Source of the DNA: Streptomyces fulvoviolaceus
GTDB lineage: Bacteria; Actinomycetota; Actinomycetes; Streptomycetales; Streptomycetaceae
DNA length: 64,000 nt
Assembly (NCBI RefSeq): GCF_000718165.1
Contig: NZ_JOEY01000008.1
Coordinates: 160,899-224,898 of the forward strand
Direction of reading: 5' to 3'
The first letter of the stretch is position 1; every line of letters starts with the position of its first letter. The notes under the pieces were generated by a model. It had not been told where the DNA came from. It ran no database searches and saw only the letters and a program-made list of their open reading frames with translations. This document shows, one piece after another, positions 32,556-42,244 of the stretch. The position numbers and the translations under genes are program-made.

Positions 32556-33593
32556 CCGCCTCACCCCCCACCGAGCGCACGACCGCCGAAGAGCAGCTGT
32601 ACAAGGACTTCGACGCACACGGCCTCATCCCGCTGTGGACAGCTCGCGAAAACCTGATGCCGATGCGGCCGGCCCCGGAAGCACGGCCGCACGTGTGGCA
32701 GTGGGACGACCTGTACTCGCCGGCCGCCCGCGCCGGGGAGCTGATACCCGTCGGCCGCGGCGGAGAGCGCCGCGCCATCGCCATATCCGATCCCGGCCTG
32801 CCGGGACTCCCCTACGCCACACCCACCTTGTGGGCCGCGATCCAGTACCTGGGCCCGGGAGAGACCGTCCCCGCCCACCGCCACCGCCGGAACGTCTTCC
32901 GCTTCGTCCTGGAGGGTAAGGGCATGTGGACCGTGGTCGACGGCGACCCGGTGGCCATGCGCCGGGGTGACCTGCTGTCGACTCCCGGCCGGCGATTCCA
33001 CGGCCACCACAACCCGCACCCTCGGCCGATGGCCTGGCTCGACGGCCTCGACATTCCCTTCGTCGCCGGCACCGACACGGGCTTCTTCGAGTTCGCCGAC
33101 GACGGTGTCACCGACCGCTCCACGCCCAGCCGCTCCCGCTCCGAACGGCTGTGGGCACACCCGGGGCCGCGGCCCGTGTCCACCGTCGACCAGGACGCCC
33201 CCAACTCACCTCTGAGCGCCTACCGTTGGGAGCACGCCGACGCCCGAGGGGCACACCGGCGCCGTCGCCCCCGGTCACGCCGCGATCCGCTTCTCCAATC
33301 CGACCACCGGCGCGGACGTACTGACCACGCTGCGCACCGAGATGCACCGCGTCACCGCCGGCCACCGAACGGCGGCCGTCTGCGAGACAGGCTCCAGCGT
33401 CCGGGAGGTCTTCGACGGCACCGGCACCATCCATCTCGACGGAGTACGTACGCCGTTGCGCCGCGGCAACCTGATCGCCGTGCCCTCCTGGTGCGAGGTC
33501 AGCGTGGAGGCCGAAACCGGCCTCGACCTGTTCCGGTTCTCCGACGCTCCGGTCTTCGAACAGCTCAACCTCGCCCGTAAGGAGTACTCATGA
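32552..33593 (+). pseudogene. Gentisate 1,2-dioxygenase, second copy, frameshifted
   Basis: The first frame runs from GTG 32552 and shows a good first cupin: VPAHRHRRNVFRFVLEG and HGHHNPHPRP. After YRWEHADA, at about 33243-33246 in a GCCCGAGGGG context, the match to the intact copy at 23740 jumps to another frame: EGHTGAVAPGHAAIRFSNPT, then LIAVPSWCEVS to the TGA at 33591. One extra base (or two lost) explains it. The C-terminal cupin is lost unless the shift is a sequencing error. The downstream hydrolase start still overlaps the restored-frame stop (ATGA), as expected for a recently intact gene. Confidence 0.88.
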
Positions 33594-34426
33594 GGCTCGC
33601 CACCATCCGCACGCGGGGCACCACTGCCGCCGTCCGCGTCGATGCCGACGAGGCCATCGAAACCGGAGATCCGGACGTCGGCGCCCTGCTCGCGCGCCGC
33701 AACTGGCGCGAGCGCGCCGCACACGCCATAGGTCCTCGGCACCGCACGGCCGACCTGGAGTACGCGCCGGTCGTCCCCCGCCCGCAGAAGATCTTCTGCG
33801 TCGGACTCAACTACCGTTCCCACATCACCGAGATGGGGCGGGACCTTCCACAGCACCCCACCCTCTTCGCCAAGTTCCCCGCCGTCCTCATCGGCGCCCA
33901 CGACGACCTGGTCCTCCCCGACGCCTCCGACAAGGTCGACTGGGAAGGCGAACTGGCCGTGGTCATCGGGGCCCGCGCCCGCAACGTGACCCCTGAGGAA
34001 GCAGCCGCCCACATCGCCGGCTACTCCGTCCTCAACGACGTCACCGCCCGCGACTGGCAGAACCGCACCCGGGAGTGGTTGCAGGGCAAGAACTTCGAAG
34101 CCACCACACCCTTCGGCCCGCACCTGGTCACCAGCGACGAAGCCGACATCACCGCCCGCACCCTGACGACGCTCGTCGACGCGGAGACCGTCCAGCAGGC
34201 CGGCATCGACGACCTCGTCTTCGACCCCGCGGCGCTGGTGGCCTACGTCTCCACGTTCATCACCATGGAACCCGGCGATGTCATCGCCACAGGAACCCCC
34301 GGGGGCGTCGGACACGCGCGCACCCCTGCCCGTTACCTCGCCGACGGCAACGTACTGACCACCCGCATCGAAGGCATCGGAGAGTGCCGCAACCACTGCG
34401 TCACGGAGAAGCCCCGTGAAGCCTGA
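33590..34426 (+). CDS. Fumarylpyruvate hydrolase-like FAH-family protein
   Basis: 278 residues. KIFCVGLNYRSHITEMG, VDWEGELAVVIG (metal site) and IATGTPGGVGHARTP are landmarks of the fumarylpyruvate hydrolase/FAHD branch. It belongs to a different FAH subgroup from the proteins at 1033 and 22808. Expected reaction: fumarylpyruvate plus water to fumarate and pyruvate, the last step of the gentisate pathway. It overlaps the isomerase gene by 11 bases. Confidence 0.9.
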   Translation: MRLATIRTRGTTAAVRVDADEAIETGDPDVGALLARRNWRERAAHAIGPRHRTADLEYAPVVPRPQKIFCVGLNYRSHITEMGRDLPQHPTLFAKFPAVLIGAHDDLVLPDASDKVDWEGELAVVIGARARNVTPEEAAAHIAGYSVLNDVTARDWQNRTREWLQGKNFEATTPFGPHLVTSDEADITARTLTTLVDAETVQQAGIDDLVFDPAALVAYVSTFITMEPGDVIATGTPGGVGHARTPARYLADGNVLTTRIEGIGECRNHCVTEKPREA

Positions 34427-35144
34427 GGCGCTTCCGCGCACCCAACTGTTGTCGTGGCTCACCCAGGGAACCGACCTGCTGCGGATCCACCTCGCCAAAC
34501 TCACCGACGAGCGGATCACCGCGCCCACGGTTCTGGACGGATGGACTGTCGGCCACCTCCTCACTCACCTGGCCCGCAATGCCGACGCCCTGAGCAACCT
34601 GGCCCACTGGGCGGCCACCGGCATCGAGACACCCATGTATCCCGGCGGCCCCGACCAGCGCCTCGCAGACATCGAAACCGGGGCGGCACGCCCTCCGACC
34701 CAGATCATCGACGACGTCCTGGCCGGCGCCGACCGGCTCCAGAGCCGACTCGACGCCCTGACCCCGGAAGCGTGGACCGTTCAGGTGCGCACCGCGCAGG
34801 GACGCACAGTGACAGCCGCCCTCATCCCCTGGCTGCGTGTCCGGGAAGTGTGGCTGCACCTGATCGATCTGGGTGTGGGCGTCACCGTCGACGACTTCCC
34901 CGACAACCTCGTCGACGCCCTTCTGCCCGACGCTTTCGCGACGCTGGCAACCCGTCCCGGCTGCCCCGCACTCGTTCTGCGCCCGCAACCGCACGGCACG
35001 CCTCTCACCAGCGACGGAAGAGGACAGAGAGCAATCGAGGTGTATGGCCGGCCGGCCGATCTGCTGGTCTGGATCACCGGCCGCGGCTACGGACAACTCC
35101 TCACCGACAACTGCAGCCTGCCCGACCTTCCCGCCTGGCTGTGA
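34416..35144 (+). CDS. Maleylpyruvate isomerase, mycothiol-dependent DinB-fold type
   Basis: 242 residues from GTG. LDGWTVGHLLTHLARNADAL and WLRVREVWLHLIDLGVG supply the His-Glu-His metal site of the DinB-like mycothiol-dependent maleylpyruvate isomerase; DGRGQRAIEVYGRPADLLVW marks the C-terminal domain. It turns maleylpyruvate into fumarylpyruvate and supports an actinobacterial host, since mycothiol is the cofactor. Its gene overlaps the hydrolase that uses its product. Confidence 0.92.
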   Translation: MKPEALPRTQLLSWLTQGTDLLRIHLAKLTDERITAPTVLDGWTVGHLLTHLARNADALSNLAHWAATGIETPMYPGGPDQRLADIETGAARPPTQIIDDVLAGADRLQSRLDALTPEAWTVQVRTAQGRTVTAALIPWLRVREVWLHLIDLGVGVTVDDFPDNLVDALLPDAFATLATRPGCPALVLRPQPHGTPLTSDGRGQRAIEVYGRPADLLVWITGRGYGQLLTDNCSLPDLPAWL

Positions 35145-35168
35145 CACCTCTCCTTCTGGGAGCGCGAC

Positions 35169-35819
35169 ATGAACCTCACCCACTTCGGACACGCCTGCGT
35201 ACTCGCCGAGTTGGACACGGACGGCCGTACCGTACGCATGCTCTTCGATCCCGGCGCCTATTCAGCAGGCTTCGAGGGCCTGCGGGACCTCGACGCAATC
35301 CTGTTCACCCACGAGCACCCCGATCACCTCGACACCGACCGGCTCGGACCACTGGTCAAGGCCAACCCCGCAGCCACGGTCATCGCGGACCCGGGCACCG
35401 CCGACCGACTGCGGGACTGCGGAGTCGAGCACGAGGTAGTCCGCCCCGGTGACACCCTGACCGTCAACGAAATCCCCGTCCGGGTCCTGGGCGGGGAGCA
35501 CGCCGTCATTCATCCCCAATTGCCGCACCCTCCCAACAACGCCTACTTGGTCGGCGACGCGCTGTTCCACCCCGGCGACGCCTTCACCGCCCCCGGCCAG
35601 GCGATCGACGTCCTGCTCGTCCCCGCGGCCGGGCCCTGGATGAAGATCAGCGAAGGTGTCGACTACCTCCGCCAGGTGGCGCCACGCGTCGCCGTGCCCA
35701 TCCACCAGGCCGGCCTCGCCGACGTGCACCGCAATCTGCACCACCAGCTGCTGACCAACCTCGCCCCGCCCGAGACGCGGGTGGAGATTCTGGACACGGG
35801 CACGACCCGCGCCCTGTGA
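35169..35819 (+). CDS. MBL-fold metal-dependent hydrolase (UlaG-like)
   Basis: 216 residues with GGGAG before the ATG. THFGHACVLAEL opens the fold and FTHEHPDHLD is the HxHxDH metal motif; later His residues lie in GGEHAVIH and VPIHQAGLAD. Family members include lactonases and phosphodiesterases. It is 24 bases after the isomerase and probably in the same operon. No step of the gentisate route needs it, so the role is open. Confidence 0.87.
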   Translation: MNLTHFGHACVLAELDTDGRTVRMLFDPGAYSAGFEGLRDLDAILFTHEHPDHLDTDRLGPLVKANPAATVIADPGTADRLRDCGVEHEVVRPGDTLTVNEIPVRVLGGEHAVIHPQLPHPPNNAYLVGDALFHPGDAFTAPGQAIDVLLVPAAGPWMKISEGVDYLRQVAPRVAVPIHQAGLADVHRNLHHQLLTNLAPPETRVEILDTGTTRAL

Positions 35820-35940
35820 TCTCCACTGCACCCGAGCCAGGAGCAACCTGCCTTCACCTGGATCGAGGGAAGGTCGCCCTGCCCAGCCTCACCATCGCCG
35901 CCACGGCCCACGCCGGACGGGACGTCTTTGGGAGCCCCCA

Positions 35941-37455
35941 GTGATACGACGCCGCACACTTCTGCTGCTCGGGCTCGGTACGACCGTGGCCCTGCCGACG
36001 ACCGCTCCAGCCGTGGCGTCGGTCGACGACGGCCGCTCGGGCATCACTGCTGTCAAGGTGACCCGCAGGGATTCGCTGGGCATGTTCGGCGGCACTCCGT
36101 ACGAACGGCTGGCCGGGACCCTTTCCGGGACGGTGGCAAAGGACGAGCCCGTGGCGGGCATCGACATCGTGACCGGTGACGACGGAGTCTTCGCCTACAC
36201 CTCCGGCTTCGAGCTGATCCGCCCGATCGGGCAAGACGCCCGCGGCGAGGTCGTGGTGGAGGCGGAAAACCGTGGAAATCCGCTGATGCTCCGCGACTTC
36301 AACGGTTTCGACGTGCCAGGGGGCGCGCCGCAGGATGTGTCGTACTCACCCGGTCTTGGCAACGGCTTCCTGTTCGAGGGAGGGCGTTCCTATGCGCGCG
36401 TGCAGTGGCAGACCGGCTTCTCGCCGGGCGTCCCGGAAGCCGCTCAGGGCGTCGGCCAGGTCATCGTCCGTGACTTCGGCCGGCTCCTGCGCGACGGCCG
36501 CCTCGGCGATGCGGACTCGCCACTCGGCTCCTACCGGCACCGGCTGCTCGTCGGGCTGAGCCAGGCCGCCTGGTTCGTCACCAGCTTCGTCGCCGAAGGG
36601 TTCAACGAGGCGCGCGGCCAAGTCTTTCAGGGCGCATACGCCCAGGACGGCGTGGGCAACCAACTGGCCGTCAACGCCGTCGCCGCCGCCGACGGCGAAC
36701 CGCAGACGGCCTATGTCAGGCCCGACGGGATCCCCCTCACCCCGCGGCAGGTACTGCGGCGGCCGAAGAGCGACCCCGTGTTCGTGGATGTGGCCGCGTA
36801 CACCGACTACTACCGGCTTCGGGCGAGCGTCTCCCGGCAGGAGGACGCGACGAACGGCTACCACCGCTACGACTGGCCCGCCGCACACAGGCCGACGCTG
36901 ACGAAGGCCCAGGCGGATTCCGCGTTCGCCCAAGGGTGCAACGACGGCGAGGTCATCCCGCTCAACGCGATCGACAACCGGCCCTACGCGCGGGCTCTGC
37001 TCGTCGCGCTGGAGCGCGGGCTCGGAATCGGCGGGCCGCCGGCGCCGATGCCGCGCGAGCGACTGTTCACCGCCGGGGCGAAGCCCGCCGACCCGGCGCT
37101 CCTCAACGGCCTGCCCGGCCGCGAGGTTTCGGTCCCTCAGGTCGACACGGATGGCTTCCCTCTCGGCGGAGTGCGCTTCCCCGCGGCCGCCCTGCCGCTC
37201 GGCTCACCGGTGCCGCCGGCGCTGACGCCGGTGTCCACCGCGAGCATCACGGCCACCTGCGGCAACTCCGGCGGATGGCATCCCTTCACGGCCGACGAAC
37301 TACTCGAACGCTACGGCTCACTCGACCACTACCTCGCCGCCTACGACACCCTGGCCGCCAGGCTGGTGACACAACGGTTGCTCCTCGACTCCGACCGGCA
37401 GCCGCTGCTCGACCAGGCGGCCGCGGAGTGGTCGAAGGCTCCAGCGCAGTCCTGA
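35941..37455 (+). CDS. Secreted alpha/beta hydrolase domain-containing protein
   Basis: 504 residues from GTG with GGGAG upstream. The start MIRRRTLLLLGLGTTVALPT is a signal peptide with an RRR pair that could be a Tat signal; cleavage is likely after AVAS. The rest matches the large alpha/beta hydrolase-like proteins of the Abhydrolase_10 type: PGLGNGFLFEGGRSYARVQW early, RHRLLVGLSQAAWFVTSFVA around the expected nucleophile region, and a late GGWHPFTADELLERYGS. The GLSQAAWFV segment replaces a normal GxSxG with GLSQA, seen in this family. The substrate is unknown. Confidence 0.75.
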   Translation: MIRRRTLLLLGLGTTVALPTTAPAVASVDDGRSGITAVKVTRRDSLGMFGGTPYERLAGTLSGTVAKDEPVAGIDIVTGDDGVFAYTSGFELIRPIGQDARGEVVVEAENRGNPLMLRDFNGFDVPGGAPQDVSYSPGLGNGFLFEGGRSYARVQWQTGFSPGVPEAAQGVGQVIVRDFGRLLRDGRLGDADSPLGSYRHRLLVGLSQAAWFVTSFVAEGFNEARGQVFQGAYAQDGVGNQLAVNAVAAADGEPQTAYVRPDGIPLTPRQVLRRPKSDPVFVDVAAYTDYYRLRASVSRQEDATNGYHRYDWPAAHRPTLTKAQADSAFAQGCNDGEVIPLNAIDNRPYARALLVALERGLGIGGPPAPMPRERLFTAGAKPADPALLNGLPGREVSVPQVDTDGFPLGGVRFPAAALPLGSPVPPALTPVSTASITATCGNSGGWHPFTADELLERYGSLDHYLAAYDTLAARLVTQRLLLDSDRQPLLDQAAAEWSKAPAQS

Positions 37456-37526
37456 CGCAGCCCGCAGACCATCGCCCGGGTCACAGGGTGACGGTCACGC
37501 CGTGTATCTCGATCGGCTCGGCCGTA

Positions 37527-37572
37527 GTACCGCGGTACCACCCCCACGCGCCGGTTCAGCCCGCGGTACCAC
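37527..37572 (+). promoter_or_regulatory. Palindrome and direct repeat before the ABC exporter
   Basis: GTACCGCGGTAC (37527-37538) is a perfect 12-bp palindrome. CGCGGTACCAC occurs at 37531-37541 and again at 37562-37572, three helical turns apart. The sites are 80-126 bases before the ABC ATPase start. The LuxR-type response regulator encoded in the same cluster is the likely binder. Confidence 0.6.
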
Positions 37573-37652
37573 AAGATCGGCAGGGCCCGGAGCCTAGCTT
37601 TGCGGTGAGGGCACCAGGACCGTCCGGTGCCGGAAGCCGAGGACGCAACACC

Positions 37653-38591
37653 ATGATCGAGGCACAGCAGCTGACCAAGCGGTACGGAGAGAAGACGGCC
37701 GTCGACGGGCTGGACTTCGTCGTACAGCCGGGCACCGTGACCGGCTTTCTGGGGCCCAACGGCGCCGGCAAGTCCACGACCATGCGCATGATCGTCGGGC
37801 TGGACGCCCCGACGAGCGGCTCCGTGACGGTGGGCGGCCGCGCCTATGCCCGGCACCGGGCGCCTCTGCAGGAAGTGGGCGCGCTGCTGGAGGCCAGGTC
37901 CATCCACCCGGGACGCTCGGCGTTCCAGCACCTCAACGCGCTCGCGCTCACCCACGGGATACCGCGCAGCCGGGTGGACGAGGTCATCGACCTCGCGGGC
38001 CTGACCAGCGTGGCGAAGAAGCGGGCCGGGGCGTTCTCGCTCGGGATGGGCCAGCGGCTCGGCATCGCAGCGGCGCTGCTGGGCGATCCGCAGACGGTGA
38101 TGCTGGACGAGCCGGTGAACGGGCTGGACCCCGAGGGCGTGCTCTGGATCCGAAACCTGCTGACGGGGCTCGCGGCGGAGGGGCGCACGGTGTTCGTGTC
38201 GTCGCACCTGATGAGCGAGATGGCGCTGGTGGCGGACCACCTGATCATCGTGGGCCGCGGGCGGCTGCTGGCGGACACCACCGTGCAGGATCTGACCCGC
38301 GAGGCGGGCGGCGACTCGGTGAACGTGGCGACGCAGGAGCCGGCGCGGTTGCGCGAGGTGCTGGCGGGACCGGACGTCGACATCACAGGTCGGCCCGGCT
38401 CCGAGGAACTGCAGGTGCGTGGAGTGAGCGCCCGTGAGATCGGGCTCAAGGCGGCGGAGCACGGGATCGCGCTGTTCGAGCTGAGCCAGAACACGGTGTC
38501 GCTGGAGCAGGCGTTCATGGATCTCACCAGGGATGCCGTGGAGTACCACGGTTCCACCACCGGCATCGAGACCCCCGGGAGCGCGGCATGA
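37653..38591 (+). CDS. ABC transporter ATP-binding protein
   Basis: 312 residues from ATG with GAGGA upstream. Walker A GPNGAGKST, signature LGMGQRLGIAAAL and Walker B VMLDEPVNGLDPEG are intact. The C-terminal 90 residues are an extra domain seen in ABC-2 type drug or lantibiotic exporters. It overlaps the permease gene by four bases (ATGA) and belongs to a four-gene cluster with a sensor kinase and response regulator, as in bacitracin- or antibiotic-sensing modules. Confidence 0.94.
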   Translation: MIEAQQLTKRYGEKTAVDGLDFVVQPGTVTGFLGPNGAGKSTTMRMIVGLDAPTSGSVTVGGRAYARHRAPLQEVGALLEARSIHPGRSAFQHLNALALTHGIPRSRVDEVIDLAGLTSVAKKRAGAFSLGMGQRLGIAAALLGDPQTVMLDEPVNGLDPEGVLWIRNLLTGLAAEGRTVFVSSHLMSEMALVADHLIIVGRGRLLADTTVQDLTREAGGDSVNVATQEPARLREVLAGPDVDITGRPGSEELQVRGVSAREIGLKAAEHGIALFELSQNTVSLEQAFMDLTRDAVEYHGSTTGIETPGSAA

Positions 38592-39433
38592 GCACCCTCA
38601 CCCTGACGACCGAGACCCCCGAAACCGCCCCCGCACCGAGGCCCGCCTACCGGGTGACCGGTCTCCGCGTGCTGCGCTCGGAGTGGGCCAAGCTGTGGTC
38701 GCTGCGCTCGACGTGGATCACGCTGGGCCTGGGCCTGCTGTTCCTGGTGGCGGTCGGCGTGATCGCCGCGACGCAGTACGCATCGCAGTTCGACTCCGGA
38801 AAGCCCGTGGACGGCGACTTCACCAGCTCGACGGCCGTGAGCCTGGCCCTGTTCGGTACGACCTTCGCGCAGCTGGCGCTCGGTGTGCTGGGCGTGCTGG
38901 GCACGGCCGGGGAGTACTCGACCGGCATGATCCGCTCCACGCTGGCCGCGGTGCCGCGCCGACTGCCCGTGCTGTGGTCCAAGGCGGCCGTGTTCGGGCT
39001 GGTCGCGCTGGCAGTCGGGATGCTCGGCGCGTTCGGCACCTTCCTGTTCGCCAGCGGCATCGTGGACGGTACGGACGCGGCCGTGGGCCTCACGGACGCA
39101 GGTGTCGTACGCAGCCTGCTGGGCGCCGGGCTCTACCTCGGCCTCGTCGGGGTGATCGGCGCGGCGCTGGGGGCACTGCTGCGATCCGTGGCGGGCGGAA
39201 TCTCCGTGCTGGTGGCCGCCCTGATGCTGATTCCGGGTCTGATGTCGCTGCTGCCGAATTCCTGGGAGGAGAACATCAGCCCGTACCTGCCCGGCAGCGC
39301 GGGCGAGGCGATGTTCTCCATGACGCACGACTCCACGACCTTGTCGCCGACGGCCGGGTTGCTGGTCTTCCTCGGCTGGACGCTGCTCGCGCTGGCCGGT
39401 GCGGCGTATCGACTGGTACGCAGGGACGTCTGA
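38588..39433 (+). CDS. ABC-2 type transporter permease
   Basis: 281 residues with six membrane segments: WITLGLGLLFLVAVGVIA, LAQLALGVL-type core, VFGLVALAVGMLGAFG, LYLGLVGVIGAALGALL, ISVLVAALMLIPGLMSLL and LLVFLGWTLLALAGAAY. It has the long hydrophilic first loop typical of the family. It works with the ATPase before it, probably exporting a drug or peptide. Confidence 0.92.
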   Translation: MSTLTLTTETPETAPAPRPAYRVTGLRVLRSEWAKLWSLRSTWITLGLGLLFLVAVGVIAATQYASQFDSGKPVDGDFTSSTAVSLALFGTTFAQLALGVLGVLGTAGEYSTGMIRSTLAAVPRRLPVLWSKAAVFGLVALAVGMLGAFGTFLFASGIVDGTDAAVGLTDAGVVRSLLGAGLYLGLVGVIGAALGALLRSVAGGISVLVAALMLIPGLMSLLPNSWEENISPYLPGSAGEAMFSMTHDSTTLSPTAGLLVFLGWTLLALAGAAYRLVRRDV

Positions 39434-39461
39434 TGGCCCGCACCATGGACAGGTGACACCC

Positions 39462-40745
39462 ATGACCACCGACGACATTCACGGGATGGGCCCGTTCCTC
39501 ACCCGCCTGGGCCAATACGCCCAGCGGGTGAGGCAGACCGACAGGGCGCACCCATGGGTGATGGATGTCGCGGTGGTCGTGCTGGTCTTCGCGCTGTTCT
39601 GCCTGCCGGACCTGATGGACGGTGGGGCCTTCGACGAGGACGTCCCCCGCGAGCTGCGTGACTCCCTCACCCAGCTGCCCGTGGCGGGGATGCTCGCGCT
39701 GCAGGTGGGGCTCGTGCTGCCGCTGCTGTGGCGGCGCCGGAAGCCCTTGCCGGCCTTCGGCGCCGTCGTGACGGTCTTCGTACTCCAGTGGGCCCTGGGA
39801 GTGGCGCTCCGCGCGGACGTCGCCCTGCTCGTGGCCCTGTTCAGCCTGGCCCTGCACGGGCGGCTTCGGCAGCTGCCCTGGGCCGGCGGGGCCGTGCTGG
39901 GTGCGATGGTGCTGGTCGCGGTGCGGGTGTCGGCAGCCGTCTCGGCCTGGGTCGCACTGTTCTTCCTCCTCAGCGCCGCTACCGCCGCCCTGGCGCTCGG
40001 TCTGGCGGTACGGATCCGCCGGGCCCAGGTCGCCGGGTTGCGGGAGCGTGCGGCGCGACTGGAGATCGAACGCGATCAGCGCAGCAGGCTGGCGGTCGCC
40101 ACCGAGCGGGCCAGGGTGGCCCGCGAGATGCACGACATCGTCGGCCACAACCTGTCCGTCATGATCACGCTGGCCGACGCCGGAGCATACGCCACCGACG
40201 TCACCCCCCACCGGAGCAAGGAAGCGCTTCTGCTCATCGGCAGCACCGGGCGTCAGGCACTGGGCGAGCTACGGCGTGTGCTCGGCCTGCTGCGCGATGC
40301 CACCGAGGGGCACGCGCACGAGCCCGAGCTCAGCCCGCAGCCCGGCATCACGGACATCGACGCACTGTGTGCCGGCGTGCGCGCCGCCGGACTGGAAGTC
40401 GTCTACCGGACCGGCGGGAACCTGAGCGCCCTGGACGACGGCGTGCAGCTGACGGTCCACCGCATCGTGCAGGAGGCCCTGACCAACACCCTCAAGCACG
40501 CCGGTGCCGACGCCCGGGTCCACCTCACCATCATCGTGGAGGGCACGCGGCTGAACGTCAGCATCCAGGACACCGGCACGGGCCGCCGTACGGCACAGCC
40601 CTCGAACGAGGAAGGACACGGTCTGGTGGGCATGCGTGAACGCGTGGCTCTCTACGGTGGGAGCCTGAGCGCAGGACCCGCCCCTGGCGGAGGATGGGCG
40701 GTGGAGGCCACTCTCGACCTCACCCCCCGAGGCGGCGCGTCATGA
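39462..40745 (+). CDS. Sensor histidine kinase, DesK/NarX (HisKA_3) type
   Basis: 427 residues. Four to five membrane segments in residues 25-185 (VMDVAVVVLVFALFCLPDLM, AVLGAMVLVAVRVSAAVSAW) form the sensor. ERARVAREMHDIVGHNLSVM holds the phosphorylated His near residue 224, and HATPase motifs follow (VQEALTNTLKHA, GHGLVGMRERV). ATG at 39462 was chosen with AGGTG upstream; a longer frame overlaps the permease gene. It overlaps its response regulator (ATGA). Confidence 0.92.
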   Translation: MTTDDIHGMGPFLTRLGQYAQRVRQTDRAHPWVMDVAVVVLVFALFCLPDLMDGGAFDEDVPRELRDSLTQLPVAGMLALQVGLVLPLLWRRRKPLPAFGAVVTVFVLQWALGVALRADVALLVALFSLALHGRLRQLPWAGGAVLGAMVLVAVRVSAAVSAWVALFFLLSAATAALALGLAVRIRRAQVAGLRERAARLEIERDQRSRLAVATERARVAREMHDIVGHNLSVMITLADAGAYATDVTPHRSKEALLLIGSTGRQALGELRRVLGLLRDATEGHAHEPELSPQPGITDIDALCAGVRAAGLEVVYRTGGNLSALDDGVQLTVHRIVQEALTNTLKHAGADARVHLTIIVEGTRLNVSIQDTGTGRRTAQPSNEEGHGLVGMRERVALYGGSLSAGPAPGGGWAVEATLDLTPRGGAS

Positions 40746-41410
40746 CCACGGTGCTCATCGTCGACGACCAGGACCTCCAGCGCTTCGGCTTTCGCGTCCT
40801 GCTGGAGTCCGTGCCCGAGACCGAGGTGGTCGGCGAGGCCGCGCACGGGGCCGAGGCCGTGCGCAAGGCCGCCGAGCTGCGGCCTGACGTCGTTCTCATG
40901 GACATCCGCATGCCGGGCATGGACGGCATCGAAGCCACCCGCCGCATCGTCGCCGCCGGCGGCCGCTCCCGTGTCCTCGTCCTGACCACCTTCGACCTGG
41001 ACGAATACGCCCACGCCGCCCTCCGCGCAGGCGCCAGCGGCTTCCTCCTCAAGGACGCCCGCCCCGAGGAACTGCTCGCCGGCATCCGTGCCGTAGCCGC
41101 CGGCGACGCCGTCGTCGCCCCCGCTCTCACCCGCCGCCTCCTGGACGAATACGCCCATCACTTGCCCGGTCGCCCCAAGGACCCCGCCGAGGACCCGCGG
41201 CTGACCTCCCTCACCAACCGCGAGCGCGAGATCCTCGTCGCCATCGGCAAGGGCTGGACCAACGGCGAGATCGCCGCCCGCCTCGTCCTGTCCGAGTCCA
41301 CGGTCAAGACCCACGTCGGCCGGGTGCTCGCCAAGATCGGAGCCCGCGACCGCATCCAGGCCGTGATCCTCTCCTACGACCTCGGACTCGCCCGGCCCCA
41401 AGCCGACTGA
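40742..41410 (+). CDS. LuxR/NarL-family response regulator
   Basis: 222 residues. Receiver domain with the DD pair in LIVDDQDLQ, the phosphorylated Asp in VVLMDIRMPGMDG near residue 54, and Lys in LLKDARPEEL. The LuxR helix-turn-helix is at about 150-210 (LTNREREILVAIGKGWTNGE, LVLSESTVKTHVGRVLAKIG). It is paired with the overlapping kinase and probably controls the ABC exporter in front. Confidence 0.95.
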   Translation: MTTVLIVDDQDLQRFGFRVLLESVPETEVVGEAAHGAEAVRKAAELRPDVVLMDIRMPGMDGIEATRRIVAAGGRSRVLVLTTFDLDEYAHAALRAGASGFLLKDARPEELLAGIRAVAAGDAVVAPALTRRLLDEYAHHLPGRPKDPAEDPRLTSLTNREREILVAIGKGWTNGEIAARLVLSESTVKTHVGRVLAKIGARDRIQAVILSYDLGLARPQAD

Positions 41411-41482
41411 GTGGGCAGGGGGCGGCAGTGAGGCTGGGCCGACTGGTGGATACCCGGATGGCTCGACAGGCCACCATCCCGA

Positions 41483-41947
41483 TTGCCTGTGACCGTGTGC
41501 AACGCCCGCCCCGTCTTCGCCACCCCTGCCCGCTTCCCCGAGGCCGACGACATCGTGGCCGACTGGCCACACCGTTATCTACGGCGCACCGCGACCGACG
41601 TGCGCACGGTCCTGTGCGTGCTCACCCACGACGCCAAGTTCGACATCCCCCTGCTGACCGAGGCGTTGTGCTTGTCGGTCGCTTACGTCGACGCGATGGG
41701 ATCGCGCCGCACCCACGCCGACCGCGACCGGAGGCTACGGGAAGCCGGCCTGACGCACGGCGAGTTGGCCCGGCTGAGGTCGCCGATCGGCCTCGACCGC
41801 GGTGCCCGTACGCCCGAGGAAATCGCCCTGTCCATCGCGAGAGAGATCGTCGCAGCCCGGCGGGGCGGTACGGGTGTCCCACTGACCGGCGCAGAGACAC
41901 CGATCCACCGTGACGGAGGAGAGCGAGACGCCGTGGTGGCTGCATGA
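41483..41947 (+). pseudogene. XdhC/CoxI-family C-terminal fragment
   Basis: About 150 residues that match only the Rossmann-like C-terminal half of XdhC proteins: CNARPVFATPARFPEAD, VLCVLTHDAKFDIPLLTEAL, VDAMGSRRTHADRDRRLREA and GLDRGARTPEEIALSIAREI. XdhC helps insert the sulfurated molybdenum cofactor into xanthine dehydrogenase-type enzymes. The N-terminal half is missing, the only start is a TTG with no ribosome site, and no molybdoenzyme genes are nearby. It is most likely a truncated relic. Confidence 0.82.
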
Positions 41948-42244
41948 AAAGGCGGGGACACACCCCGGCGGGGGTAAGCGCAGCCACCAAGCGATTCCAT
42001 CCACCTCCCCGCTTGGTGCGCGTGCTCGATCTGAAGACATACAGCGAGCTTCCGCCGACACCGCCAGGACGGGTCCGGAGAGGGGATGTACTGGCCACAG
42101 CCCATCGGCAGCCGGGTCGCGCGCGGCTGAAACCGGGCTCCTGAATGCCATGCCGCGCCGCGATCAACAAATCAAGGCGACCCGCTGACCTAGCCCGTCA
42201 CGTCCATGCAACGACCCGCGAACTCCACCGAAGTCGACCGGCGA
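41948..42244. other. Gene-free stretch
   Basis: Between the XdhC fragment and the convergent TetR-family gene I see no open frame with coding character and no clear hairpin. Confidence 0.4.

Noticed and set aside
33230..33260. Programmed frameshift in the second gentisate dioxygenase
   Set aside because: No slippery heptamer with a following hairpin is evident, and the intact homologue at 23740 is in one frame. Mutation or sequencing error is simpler.
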